In this document: one piece after another, positions 7,742 through 16,429 of the stretch
Layout: each line of letters opens with the position of its first letter
How positions within the stretch are numbered: the stretch's first letter is position 1
Origin: LMUY01 sp965199005
GTDB lineage: Bacteria; Pseudomonadota; Alphaproteobacteria; Acetobacterales; Acetobacteraceae
Assembly: GCA_965199005.1 (NCBI GenBank)
Contig: CBDAQK010000001.1
Span: 62,001-126,000, forward strand
Reading direction: 5' to 3'
Length of the DNA stretch: 64,000 bases
Made by a program: the position numbers and the translations under genes
Notes under the pieces: generated by a model
Database searches by the model: none
Seen by the model: the letters and a program-made list of their open reading frames with translations, nothing else
Told to the model about the DNA's origin: nothing

Positions 7742-9046
7742 TTATCGATACAGCGTGACGCCGAGGTTTTCACGCAGGCTGCCGCCTTCGTACTCGCGGC
7801 GAAAAAGGCCGCGACGCTGTAATTCGGGCACGACCTCGTCGACGAAACTGTCCAGCGATCCCGGCAGATACGGGGGTATCAGGTTGAACCCATCGGCGCC
7901 GCCATGTGTCGTCCATTCCTCCATCACATCGGCGATGTCGGACGCCGTGCCGCATACGGTGACGTGGCCGCGTGCCGAGGCGATGCGCAGATAAAGCTGG
8001 CGGATGGTCAGATTGTCGCGCCGGGCAAGGTCGGAGAGCAGCTTCAACCGCCCCTGGCCGGCATTGGTGGCGTCTGGCTGGGGAAACGGGCTGTCGAGCG
8101 GGTAGGCGCGGATGTCGAAATTGCCCAGCAACTCGGTGAGCAGCGATAGCCCGACTTCCGGATGGATCAGGGCCTGGAATTCCTCGCGCTTCGCTTCCGC
8201 CGCAGCCCGCGTCGGCGCCACATAGGCCACCAGGCCGGGCAGGATTTTCAGCGACGTTGCCGCGCGGCCCATGCGTGGCAGGCGGCCCTTGAGGTCGGCG
8301 TAGAACGCCCGGGCATCGTCCAAATTCTGTTGCGCCGTGAACACCACATCCGCCGTCTCCGCCGCCAGCTCCTTGCCAGCCTCGGACGAGCCGGCCTGCG
8401 CGATCACCGGGTGGCCCTGCGGTGGCCGCGGCAGGTCGAGCGGGCCGCGAACCTGGAAATGCTTACCCCGGTGGTCGAGGACATGCATCTTGTCGAGGTC
8501 GAGGAAAATGCCGCTGGGCTTGTCGTAATGGTACGCGCCATCGTCCCAACTATCCCACAAACCCAGCACCACCCGGGCAAACTCCGTCGCACGATCATAG
8601 CGGTCGGCATGGGCGGCATGGGCCGAGCGGCCGTAATTATAGGCTTCGGTCTGGTTGGCGGAGGTGACGAGGTTCCAGCCGGCCCGGCCTGCGCTCAGAT
8701 GGTCCAGCGAGGCGATCATCCGGGCGACGGTGTACGGCTCGCTATAGGTGGTCGTCACGCTGCCGACGAGCCCGATATGGCTGGTCGCGACGGCGAGGGC
8801 GGACAGCAGCGTAACGGGCTCGAACTGCGCGGTCTGCGGCGCGCGGCGCAGGCCTTCCAGGTTGGTGCCGTAGCTGATGGCACTCGAATCGGCCATGAAA
8901 ATCAGGTCGAACTTGCCCCGCTCGGCCGTCTTCGCCAACTCGATGTAGTGGGCCAACTCGCTGGCCCGGCCGGTGGGTGCGTCCGGGTGACGCCACGATG
9001 CGATGTGCCAACCCCAGGCATTCAGGAGGACGCCCAGCTTCATCAC
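7742..9046 (-). CDS. LLM-class flavin-dependent monooxygenase (NtaA/SnaA/DszA type)
   Basis: A 434-residue TIM-barrel flavoprotein that would use FMNH2 from a separate reductase and O2 to oxidise a small, often N- or S-containing, substrate. Family marks are AWGWHIASWRHPDAPTG near the N-terminus, MADSS, SAGRAGWNLVTS, KHFQVRGPLDLPRPPQGHP and QAGSSEAGKELAA. Its length is normal for the nitrilotriacetate-monooxygenase subgroup. The ATG overlaps the stop of the PanE-like gene (ATGA), making it the last gene of the ten-gene minus-strand operon. Related monooxygenases occur at 52257 (same subgroup) and 59206 (a shorter subgroup). The substrate is unknown but is probably linked to what the operon's importer brings in. 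Confidence 0.9.
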   Translation of the reverse strand: MMKLGVLLNAWGWHIASWRHPDAPTGRASELAHYIELAKTAERGKFDLIFMADSSAISYGTNLEGLRRAPQTAQFEPVTLLSALAVATSHIGLVGSVTTTYSEPYTVARMIASLDHLSAGRAGWNLVTSANQTEAYNYGRSAHAAHADRYDRATEFARVVLGLWDSWDDGAYHYDKPSGIFLDLDKMHVLDHRGKHFQVRGPLDLPRPPQGHPVIAQAGSSEAGKELAAETADVVFTAQQNLDDARAFYADLKGRLPRMGRAATSLKILPGLVAYVAPTRAAAEAKREEFQALIHPEVGLSLLTELLGNFDIRAYPLDSPFPQPDATNAGQGRLKLLSDLARRDNLTIRQLYLRIASARGHVTVCGTASDIADVMEEWTTHGGADGFNLIPPYLPGSLDSFVDEVVPELQRRGLFRREYEGGSLRENLGVTLYR

Positions 9047-10065
9047 GCGCGCAGGCTCCGGTCCAGGGCGGTCAATTTATCGAGGTTCTCCCAGCCGAGC
9101 GGGCGCCCGGCCTCCGCGTCGTGGATGAGCGCCACGAGCGCCTGGAGCCGGGGCACGGCGATACCCCGCAACCGGGCGATTGCCACCACGCAGCCAACCT
9201 GCTCGTTGACCTCGGTGGGCCTTCGATGCTGGGCGAGGTCGCGCCAGATGCCGGTGCGGCCGCCAGTGTGGCGAGACCAGTATTGGCGTTGGCCGGCCCA
9301 GCTCGCCTCGACTGCTGCCGGGTCGTGCGGGCGGTCCAGGCAGAAGACTTTCGGGTCGAAGCCATCGCAGGCCTGCACGGCGACACCTTCGGCCTCGGCC
9401 ACCTGCACGACCTCGCCGGCCAGGGCTCCCAGCATCACGCGGTACTCCGCCCGGGCATACACCTCCGGCACGTCGGCACTGACCAGGGCGGTGCCGAAAT
9501 ACACCGCTCCCAACGCGATCTTCGCCCAGAGGAACCCGAAGATATTGTCGGTGATCTCGGCCGGCTGAAGCGCGGAGAACGCCGCCTGCAACGCGTGCAG
9601 CCGTGGGGTGACGGCGCCGTCCAGTTCGCCGATGTGGAAGCTAGCCGGGCCGCCATAGACGATGTCGCCCGGCGCCCGGTAATGGCCGCCAAAGGTCAGC
9701 GCAGCGCCGATCGTGCGGGCCGCGCCAACTTGGCGGGCGATCTTGTATTCCTCGAGGCCGTTCTGCAGGGAAACCACGTAGCCGTCATCCGCCAACAGCG
9801 GCGCCAGCGGCGCCAAGGCGGCTTCGGTGTGCCGCGCCTTGACCGCCAGCAGCACGTTTCGCAGTGGCCCGCGCACCTCGCCGGGGCGCTGGACCCTGGC
9901 GTTCAGCACCATGTCCGCAGCGCCGCTCAGCCGCAGCCCGCCCGCCTTCATGGCCTCGATATGGGCCTCGTTGGTCTCGATGAAGTCGATGCCGTGTCCC
10001 GCCGCGGCCAGATGGCAGCCGATGATAGCCCCAATCGCACCAACCCCGACGATGGTGAACTCCAT
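9043..10065 (-). CDS. 2-dehydropantoate 2-reductase family protein (PanE/ApbA-like)
   Basis: A 340-residue Rossmann protein with the NADP motif GVGAIGAIIG (7-16), K76 in LLAVKARHT, the SLQNGLEE block and FLWAKIALGA in the C-terminal helical domain. It would reduce a 2-keto acid (or oxidise a 2-hydroxy acid) in the cytoplasm. It is longer than housekeeping PanE (~300 residues), with an extra segment around residues 225-280, and it sits inside a catabolic operon between an SDR and a monooxygenase. A role in pantothenate synthesis is therefore unlikely. The gap to the SDR gene upstream is 7 bp. Confidence 0.85.
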   Translation of the reverse strand: MEFTIVGVGAIGAIIGCHLAAAGHGIDFIETNEAHIEAMKAGGLRLSGAADMVLNARVQRPGEVRGPLRNVLLAVKARHTEAALAPLAPLLADDGYVVSLQNGLEEYKIARQVGAARTIGAALTFGGHYRAPGDIVYGGPASFHIGELDGAVTPRLHALQAAFSALQPAEITDNIFGFLWAKIALGAVYFGTALVSADVPEVYARAEYRVMLGALAGEVVQVAEAEGVAVQACDGFDPKVFCLDRPHDPAAVEASWAGQRQYWSRHTGGRTGIWRDLAQHRRPTEVNEQVGCVVAIARLRGIAVPRLQALVALIHDAEAGRPLGWENLDKLTALDRSLRA

Positions 10066-10072
10066 CGCCGCC

Positions 10073-10876
10073 TCAGCGCGCCGGATGCATGCGCAACTGG
10101 CCGGTCAAGGGTGCATTGGTCCGGCCGCAATGCGAACCACCCGTCACCTCCAGCATGGCCCCCGTGGTCCAGGCGGACCGGTCCGACGCGAGGAAGGCCA
10201 CGGCCTCGGCGATATCCAGCGGGGCGCCGGTACGGCCCAGCGGCGTCAGACCGAGCATCAGATTGACGTAGGGGTGTTTGTCGGGGTCCTCCGCCGCCAT
10301 CACCTCGTCCATGACCAGGCCCGGCAGGACAGCGTTCACGCGAATACCGTGCGGGCCGAGCTCCGTCGCGAGAACTTCCGTCAACATGTTCACCGCCGCC
10401 TTCGACCCGGCGTAGTGCGCCGAGCCCGGGCGGGCGGACCGCGAGGCGCCCGAAGACAGGTTGACGATGGCGCCCTTCGTGCCCCGCTGCACCCACCGGC
10501 GCCCGACCGCCTGGCAACACAGCATCATGCCGCGCACGTTGACGCCGAAGGTGTGGTCCCATTCCGCCACATCCATGTCGAGGACCGGGCAGTTCGTGAC
10601 ATAGCCATGGGCGGTCACCAGGATATCCAGCGGACCCACCGCCTGCTCCGCGGCATCGACCAGGCGGGCGACCTCGGCCGCCTGGCTCACATCCGCCTGG
10701 ATGCCGGTGACCGCGCCGCCATCCGCTTGCAGGGCCGGCAGCGCATGGGCGATCCGCTCGGCGCTGACGTCGGAGATGACCACCCGGGCGCCCTCGCGCT
10801 GCAGCACGGCTGCAATGACGGAGCCAAGCCGGCCCGCGCCCCCGGTGACCAATGCGGCACGATGTTCCAGCAGCAT
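10073..10876 (-). CDS. SDR-family oxidoreductase
   Basis: A 267-residue short-chain dehydrogenase: TGGAGRLG cofactor loop (11-18), S142, Y155 and K159 (YAGSK), and a C-terminal TGAMLEVTGG. The usual NNAG is replaced by TAHG (about 88-91), a mild departure. D36 after VVIS suggests NAD rather than NADP. The ATG shares one base with the stop of the M28-like gene (TGATG), so translation is probably coupled. It would oxidise or reduce a hydroxy/keto intermediate of the operon's pathway. Confidence 0.88.
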   Translation of the reverse strand: MLLEHRAALVTGGAGRLGSVIAAVLQREGARVVISDVSAERIAHALPALQADGGAVTGIQADVSQAAEVARLVDAAEQAVGPLDILVTAHGYVTNCPVLDMDVAEWDHTFGVNVRGMMLCCQAVGRRWVQRGTKGAIVNLSSGASRSARPGSAHYAGSKAAVNMLTEVLATELGPHGIRVNAVLPGLVMDEVMAAEDPDKHPYVNLMLGLTPLGRTGAPLDIAEAVAFLASDRSAWTTGAMLEVTGGSHCGRTNAPLTGQLRMHPAR

Positions 10877-12594
10877 CAGGCAGCCTCCCCTAAACACGCT
10901 TCCAGCGCCGCGTTGGCAGTGGCCAACGCCACGGCCACACGATTGCGCGCCCGCATCATGCGAACCGTTAAGAACTTCGCCTCGTCGGAATCTGGTGGAA
11001 GCTGCGACAGGGTCCGCAGCGGTTGCAGACATGGGTAGGCGGATTGGGGCAACGCCGGGTCCTGGCCGAAGCGGTCGCCGCTGCTGTAGTCGACCGGCAC
11101 CAGGGCACGGGCGACGGCGACGCTGGCGGCATTGATACGCTCCGGCGATGCGCCGCAGGTTTTCAGCGCCGCGGCGTTGGCGCGCAGACGCTCCGCCCGC
11201 GCGACCAGCTTCGCCAGGTCGAAGCGCCCCTCCAGCCCCTCGCCCAGCGATGCCAGCTCCGCCAGCAGGGAGGTGGCGTGATCCTCCCAATCGAGCGGCA
11301 GACGCGGATCGGACACCAGGCGCCAGACGGCGTGCAAGAAGATGCGGGTATCGCGGACCAGGACGGCCTCGTCGATCTTGTCCAGCAGATCGTCCGGCGT
11401 GTGCCACCACCACCCCGTGCCATGGCCCAGCCGCTTGCCGCCGCCGAAGACCGCGGCGGAGGCGTTGGTGGCGCCGCTGGCGGGCTGCTCGCCCATGTTG
11501 CCGAACATCGCCGGGACGCCGATGCCCCAGAAGCTTTCGTCCCCCGCCCGGCCCATGCGGCGGCCCGACAGAACCTGCCCCGCCTGCACCGCCACCGCCT
11601 CGCGGGCCAGGGCGGCGAGTTCGGCGTGGGTGCCGGTATCGGCGACAACCGTGTTGCCAGCGCCCCCCGTGGAATCGACGTTCACATGGGCCACGCAGCG
11701 CCGGGCGACCTCCTCCCAATGTTCATCGGCATACCAGGTGGAGCTGGAGTAGCGGCCCTGCGAGTGGCCCGACCAAAAGGCGACGCGCAGGCCCCGCTGC
11801 CAGCGCGTCCGCTGGGTGGCACAGAGGCGCGCCACCTCCATCATGGTCGCGTTGGCACCGCCATTATCCATCACGCCGTAATACCAGGTGTCGTGATGGC
11901 CGGAGAACAGGACGTACGACGCATCGTCCCCGCCATCCGGTCCGTCCATGTCGGCGATGAGGATCGGCGTCTTGCGCCAGCCCGTGTCGACCTGGGCGTG
12001 CAACACGGCCTCCAACCCACCCGGCACCGCGTCGCGCAGGGTTAGCCCGTCTGCCTGGGCGACGCTGACCACGACGGTTCGTGGCAACTGCCCTCGCTGC
12101 TCGTCGGTGGGGCTGCCCCAAACTGGCGAAATGCACATTTCGTGCAGATGCTCGTGCGGGCTGATGTGAATTTGGCCGATGGCGCCCGCCATGGACGCGC
12201 GCAACGTCACCGCCGGGTTGGCGATGCCATCGATGAGGGCGATGCTGCCCGTGATATCCGCGGCGGCAAACTCCGCCTCGCTGCCGCCACCGACATCGAC
12301 CACCCGGCCGCGCAAGCCGCCCAGGACCGAGGCGCGCGAGAAGGAATGGGTGATGCAACGAAGCGTCCGGCCCAGCGCCTCGACCGCGGCTGGGCCGGGG
12401 AGGCTGATATAGGCGTCGTGCAGCAGGAGTTCGGTGCGGTAGCCGTAGCGGTCCATCTCAGCCTGCACGTAACGCAGGCTGGACAGTTCTTCCCGTGTGC
12501 CCGCCACCTTGGTCCAGCGGGCAAACACCGCCATGCGCCGCATCATCTCTGGCCCGCTCACCTCGCTGCAGAGCCGTTCCAGCCAAGCCGTCAT
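10876..12594 (-). CDS. M28-family peptidase-like protein
   Basis: A 572-residue protein of the glutamate-carboxypeptidase-II-like M28 fold, with a PA-like insert (about residues 95-200). Visible metal-site residues are H233 and D235 (SGHHDTW), D243 (VMDNGG), D307 (VNVDSTG) and a later histidine in WWWHTPDDLLDKID. The catalytic Glu-Glu pair of classical M28 enzymes is replaced by H277-S278 in FWSGHSQGRY, so its chemistry may differ from a peptidase. No signal peptide; cytoplasmic. Its ATG overlaps the stop of the permease gene upstream (ATGA). In context it may hydrolyse an imported amide, ureide or acylated amino acid. Confidence 0.85.
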   Translation of the reverse strand: MTAWLERLCSEVSGPEMMRRMAVFARWTKVAGTREELSSLRYVQAEMDRYGYRTELLLHDAYISLPGPAAVEALGRTLRCITHSFSRASVLGGLRGRVVDVGGGSEAEFAAADITGSIALIDGIANPAVTLRASMAGAIGQIHISPHEHLHEMCISPVWGSPTDEQRGQLPRTVVVSVAQADGLTLRDAVPGGLEAVLHAQVDTGWRKTPILIADMDGPDGGDDASYVLFSGHHDTWYYGVMDNGGANATMMEVARLCATQRTRWQRGLRVAFWSGHSQGRYSSSTWYADEHWEEVARRCVAHVNVDSTGGAGNTVVADTGTHAELAALAREAVAVQAGQVLSGRRMGRAGDESFWGIGVPAMFGNMGEQPASGATNASAAVFGGGKRLGHGTGWWWHTPDDLLDKIDEAVLVRDTRIFLHAVWRLVSDPRLPLDWEDHATSLLAELASLGEGLEGRFDLAKLVARAERLRANAAALKTCGASPERINAASVAVARALVPVDYSSGDRFGQDPALPQSAYPCLQPLRTLSQLPPDSDEAKFLTVRMMRARNRVAVALATANAALEACLGEAA

Positions 12595-13409
12595 CCCGCA
12601 TCTCCGGTTCGGCGCAGCAGACCGAGCGCCTGTTGGCGGTTCCCCAGGACGGTGCTGAGCAGGATCACCAACACCGTGGCGAACAGGATCAGCACGACCG
12701 AAAGGGAAGCGATGGTTGGATCCTGCCATTTCTGAAGATACAGAAACATCTCGATGGGCAGCGTACTCGCACCCGGGCGGGTCAGGAACATCGTCGTTTC
12801 GACCTGGTCGAAGCTGGTCATGAAGGCGAACACGGCCCCCACCAGCACGCTCACCCGGATTTGCGGCAGCAGCACGCGGCGGAAGCTGGTCAAGCGTCCG
12901 GCGCCGAGGTCGCGTGCGGCTTCCTCCAGCGACCAGTCGAAATTGGCCAGCGCAGCCGACACCACGGCCACGACGAAGGGGAAGGACACCAGCGTGTGGG
13001 TGAGCAGCAGGCTGACATAGCTGTCCGACACACCCAGTCGCACGAAGAACATGAATACGGCCACACCCAGCACGATCTTCGGAACCACCACGGGGGCGAG
13101 CACGAAGGCGCGGATCATCCCGCTACCGGGCAAAGGATGCCGCATGAGGGCGTAGGCAGCCATGATGCCGATCACCAGGGATAGCACCGTCGTCAGCGCG
13201 GCCAGGATGACACTCCGCACGGCCGCATCGGCAAAGGCAGTTTGGGCCCACAAATTCGTATACCAGCGGAACGACCAGCCTTCGGGCGGGAACAGGTTGT
13301 AGGCGACGCTGCTGAACGAGTTCACGACGACGACGACCAGCGGCGCCAGGATGAACAGGCAGGCCAGCGCGCTGAAGATGGCGAGGGCGACGTGCCGGGG
13401 CGCGGTCAT
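12591..13409 (-). CDS. ABC transporter permease, PotC type
   Basis: A 272-residue inner-membrane permease with about six membrane segments. The EAA loop that docks the ATPase reads EEAARDLGAGRLTSFRRVLLP. It belongs to the polyamine/opine/2-aminoethylphosphonate branch. Overlaps of 4 bp with both the preceding permease gene and the following M28-like gene put it in the middle of a tight operon. It would form the heterodimeric channel with the 13406-14248 product. Confidence 0.92.
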   Translation of the reverse strand: MTAPRHVALAIFSALACLFILAPLVVVVVNSFSSVAYNLFPPEGWSFRWYTNLWAQTAFADAAVRSVILAALTTVLSLVIGIMAAYALMRHPLPGSGMIRAFVLAPVVVPKIVLGVAVFMFFVRLGVSDSYVSLLLTHTLVSFPFVVAVVSAALANFDWSLEEAARDLGAGRLTSFRRVLLPQIRVSVLVGAVFAFMTSFDQVETTMFLTRPGASTLPIEMFLYLQKWQDPTIASLSVVLILFATVLVILLSTVLGNRQQALGLLRRTGDAG

Positions 13410-14248
13410 CGCTGCTGCCGCCGCATCAGGCCGTTGAACACGGCCACCGCGACGAAGGCCAGGATCAGCAGCGCCAGGTTTCCCACAGCCGCGCTCGGCC
13501 AGTCGATATCGGTGGTGTCCTGATACACCTCCAGCGGCAAGGCGAGGACACGGCCGCCCCCGAGGATGGCTGGGGTGACGAAGGCGCCAAGCGCCAGGGT
13601 GAAGCAGATTTGCGCCGCCGCGATGGTGCCGGGCAAGGTGAGTTGGAACGTCACCCGGCGGAACACCGTCCACGGCCCGGCACCGAGGTCGCGCGCCGCC
13701 TCCCGCAAGGCCGGGTCCAGCCGCACCAGGCTGCCCAAGATCGGGAAGACCACGAAGGGCAAAAACACGTGCGTCAGGCTGACCAGCACGCCGGTCATGT
13801 TGAACACCAGCCGGATCGGCGAAGCGGTGAGCCCACTCGACACGAGGAGCCAGTTGACCGGCCCCTTTTCCGCCAGCAGCACCGTCCAGCCGTAGCTGCG
13901 CACGACCACGCTGACCAGGATTGGCGAGAAGATCAGCAATGCCAGCCATTTCTGCAGGGATGGGCGCCCGACACGCCAGAGCGCATAGGCCAGCGGATAG
14001 CCGACGAGCAGGGCCAGAACCGTGACCACGGAGGCGAGGAGCAGCGAGTTGAGTACGACCTCGTGCTCATAACCATCCGTCAGGAAGCTGCGGTAGGCGT
14101 CGAGCGACCAGTCCGGGATCAGCTTGCCGCCGGCGAAGCGGTAGAAGCTGTAGCGCAGGAAGGTGAGGAGCGGCAGGACCAGCGTGTAGAGGCCGAGCAG
14201 CAGCGTCGGCGCCAGCAGCAGCAAGGCGGTGCGCCGGTGGTTACCCAT
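13406..14248 (-). CDS. ABC transporter permease, PotB type
   Basis: A 280-residue permease with about six membrane segments and the EAA loop REAARDLGAGPWTVFRRVTF. It is the first permease of the importer encoded by 12591-16361. Its ATG lies 8 bp inside the end of the ATPase gene. The N-terminal LLLLAPTLLLGLYTLVLP is a membrane anchor rather than a cleaved signal. Confidence 0.92.
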   Translation of the reverse strand: MGNHRRTALLLLAPTLLLGLYTLVLPLLTFLRYSFYRFAGGKLIPDWSLDAYRSFLTDGYEHEVVLNSLLLASVVTVLALLVGYPLAYALWRVGRPSLQKWLALLIFSPILVSVVVRSYGWTVLLAEKGPVNWLLVSSGLTASPIRLVFNMTGVLVSLTHVFLPFVVFPILGSLVRLDPALREAARDLGAGPWTVFRRVTFQLTLPGTIAAAQICFTLALGAFVTPAILGGGRVLALPLEVYQDTTDIDWPSAAVGNLALLILAFVAVAVFNGLMRRQQR

Positions 14249-15311
14249 CGGCGAACAAGAGCGCGCCCGACGCCTCCCAGCCGATTGCGACCTGCGCGCC
14301 GGGTTGGAACAGGGGGTGCACCCCGTCATAGGGCACTTCGGCGGTAAGGCCTGGTCCGTTGGCCACGTGGAGGGTGTAGCGCAGGGCCGAGCCGACGAAC
14401 GTCGCGTCCTGCACCACCGCCTGCGCCGTGACCGCAAGGCCGGCGGCGGCCTCACCAACGCGGATGCGTTCGTGCCGGATCGAGACGTGACCGCGTCCCG
14501 TGACGCCGCCGACCCTGGTGGCGGAGAAGGCGAAGGCTTGCGAACGGACCTGCGCCACGGGCCCGTCAACCGCCTCCACCGTGACCGGGATGAGGTTGGT
14601 ATCGCCGATGAAGCCCGCAACGAAGGCGCTGGCCGGCCTGTCATAAATCTCCCGCGGCGCGCCTATTTGCTCGATACGGCCATCGTGCATCACGGCGATC
14701 TGATCCGACATCACCATCGCCTCGCTTTGGTCGTGCGTGACGTAGACGAAGGTCGCGCCGACCTCGCGTTGGATGCGCTTGAGTTCGATTTGAAGGAGCG
14801 CCCTAAGTTTGAGATCCAGGGCTCCCAACGGCTCGTCCAGCAACAGGACCTTGGGCCGCTTGACCAAGGCGCGGGCGAGCGCCACGCGCTGCATCTGGCC
14901 GCCCGACAATTGGCCCGGCTTCTGGGCGGATTTTTCCACCAGGCCCACCAACTCCATCGCCTGCTGAACCCGGCGCTGCGTCTCGGCCCGGGAAACGCGT
15001 GCGACCTCCAACCCGAAGGCGATATTCTGCGCCACCGTCATGTGGGGAAACAACGCCCAGCGCTGGAACACCATGTTGGTCGGCCGCCGCTCCGGCGGGA
15101 CGCCCCGCATATCCTGGCCGCCGATCCGCAACAGCCCGGCATCCGGCTCATCGAACCCGCTGATCATGCGCAACGTGGTGGATTTGCCGCAGCCAGACGG
15201 CCCCAGCAACGAGAAGAAACTGCCGGCAGGAACGGCAAACGAGATGTCGTCGACGGCAAGATGCTTGCCGAACCGCCGGGTGACCCCGACGAGTTCGACA
15301 TCATCCACCAT
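14241..15311 (-). CDS. ABC transporter ATP-binding protein, PotA type
   Basis: A 356-residue ATPase powering the importer. Walker A GPSGCGKST (37-45), signature LSGGQ (135-139), Walker B LLLDE (156-160) and a switch His in YVTHDQSEA are all intact. A C-terminal TOBE domain (about 275-355) marks the polyamine/iron/opine branch. It starts 3 bp after the binding-protein stop. Confidence 0.93.
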   Translation of the reverse strand: MVDDVELVGVTRRFGKHLAVDDISFAVPAGSFFSLLGPSGCGKSTTLRMISGFDEPDAGLLRIGGQDMRGVPPERRPTNMVFQRWALFPHMTVAQNIAFGLEVARVSRAETQRRVQQAMELVGLVEKSAQKPGQLSGGQMQRVALARALVKRPKVLLLDEPLGALDLKLRALLQIELKRIQREVGATFVYVTHDQSEAMVMSDQIAVMHDGRIEQIGAPREIYDRPASAFVAGFIGDTNLIPVTVEAVDGPVAQVRSQAFAFSATRVGGVTGRGHVSIRHERIRVGEAAAGLAVTAQAVVQDATFVGSALRYTLHVANGPGLTAEVPYDGVHPLFQPGAQVAIGWEASGALLFADG

Positions 15312-15314
15312 CGT

Positions 15315-16361
15315 CTATTGCATCCGCCGCTTCACCTCACGGTCCCAGCGGCGATGCCAATCGGCCGTGTTCGTTGCAATCGTGCTGTAATCGAGCACGA
15401 TCGACTTCTTCGCGACGTCGATATTCAGTTCGGGGCTATTTTGCTGCTCCGCCGTCAGCTCGGCATTGGCCACGGTCGGGATGCTGGCCGTCAATTCGCC
15501 GTAACGCCCAGCGTTCTTAGCGTCAAGCAAGGTGTTGATGAGGGACTCGCATACCATACGCTGCGCCGGCGTCACGCCCTTGACGATGCTGAGATAGAGC
15601 GGGAAGCCGATGGCACCCTCTTTCGGGATGACGAAGCCGAACGGCGCGCCCTCCTTGATCCAGAGCAGGGCGATCGAGGAAAACCAAGGGGCGATCCAGG
15701 CCTCGCGGCTGGATAGCGCATTCTTGACCGCATCGTTGGAGTCGACGAGCGCCTGGATGTTGTCGGCGTGGTCGGCCCACGTCTTGAATCCCGGGTCGAT
15801 ATTGGTCTCGCCGCCACCATTCAACCGCGCCGCGATCACCAGAGCCCGCGTATCATAGTCGATCATGATCACGCGCCCCTTATTGGCGGGGTCCCACAGC
15901 GCGCTCCAACTATCCGGCGGAACTTTGTAGGCGTTCTTGTTGTAGAGCAGGCCGATCGCCGACATCTGATAGGCGACACCCCGGTGATCAGGGCGGTCGT
16001 ATTTCGGCAGCACATTGGCCATGTTGGGAATCTTTGCGGGATCCATGGCTTCCCACATGTCGTCGACATCGCCGCGGGTAATCGAGTCTACGTTGAAGAA
16101 GCCGCAATCGACGATCGGATTATCCGGCGTCGTGCGGCGCGCCGCGACCATCTTCGGATAGGTAATGGCGTTGTTGCTTTCCAGCACGTCGATCGTCACG
16201 TCCGGGTGAGCGGCCTTGTAGGCGTTGATCACCTCCGTGGGGACGACGCCTTGATTGGAGCCGGCCCAAATAAAGAAGGTCAACCGCGTCGGCTCCGCCC
16301 GGACGGCGGAGGAAAGTGACAAAATGCCCGTCGCACAAGCGATCGCAGTCAATAGCCTCAT
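15315..16361 (-). CDS. ABC transporter substrate-binding protein, PotD/opine type
   Basis: A 348-residue periplasmic binding protein of the SBP_bac_6/8 fold. The N-terminus (MRLLTAIACATGILSLSSAVRAEP) is a signal peptide with probable cleavage after VRA. LTFFIWAGSNQGVVP, YDRPDHRGVAYQ and LLYNKNAYKVPPDSW follow the PotD pattern. ATG 16361 is chosen because GGAG precedes it by about 9 bases and the signal peptide starts there; an upstream in-frame ATG at 16400 would add 13 residues. It is the fixed ligand receptor of the 12591-15311 importer; HyuA/DUF917/M28 neighbours suggest an N-containing ring or acylated amino acid as ligand (inference). Confidence 0.9.
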   Translation of the reverse strand: MRLLTAIACATGILSLSSAVRAEPTRLTFFIWAGSNQGVVPTEVINAYKAAHPDVTIDVLESNNAITYPKMVAARRTTPDNPIVDCGFFNVDSITRGDVDDMWEAMDPAKIPNMANVLPKYDRPDHRGVAYQMSAIGLLYNKNAYKVPPDSWSALWDPANKGRVIMIDYDTRALVIAARLNGGGETNIDPGFKTWADHADNIQALVDSNDAVKNALSSREAWIAPWFSSIALLWIKEGAPFGFVIPKEGAIGFPLYLSIVKGVTPAQRMVCESLINTLLDAKNAGRYGELTASIPTVANAELTAEQQNSPELNIDVAKKSIVLDYSTIATNTADWHRRWDREVKRRMQ

Positions 16362-16429
16362 AACCACCAGCTCCGATCGTGGATGACGCAGAGGTATCAT
16401 TGCACCGCAACAAAGCCCGGCGCAACGCG

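Noticed and set aside
8162..9568. A 468-codon open frame on the plus strand
   Set aside because: Antisense to the LLM and PanE-like genes; no ribosome site and no domain.
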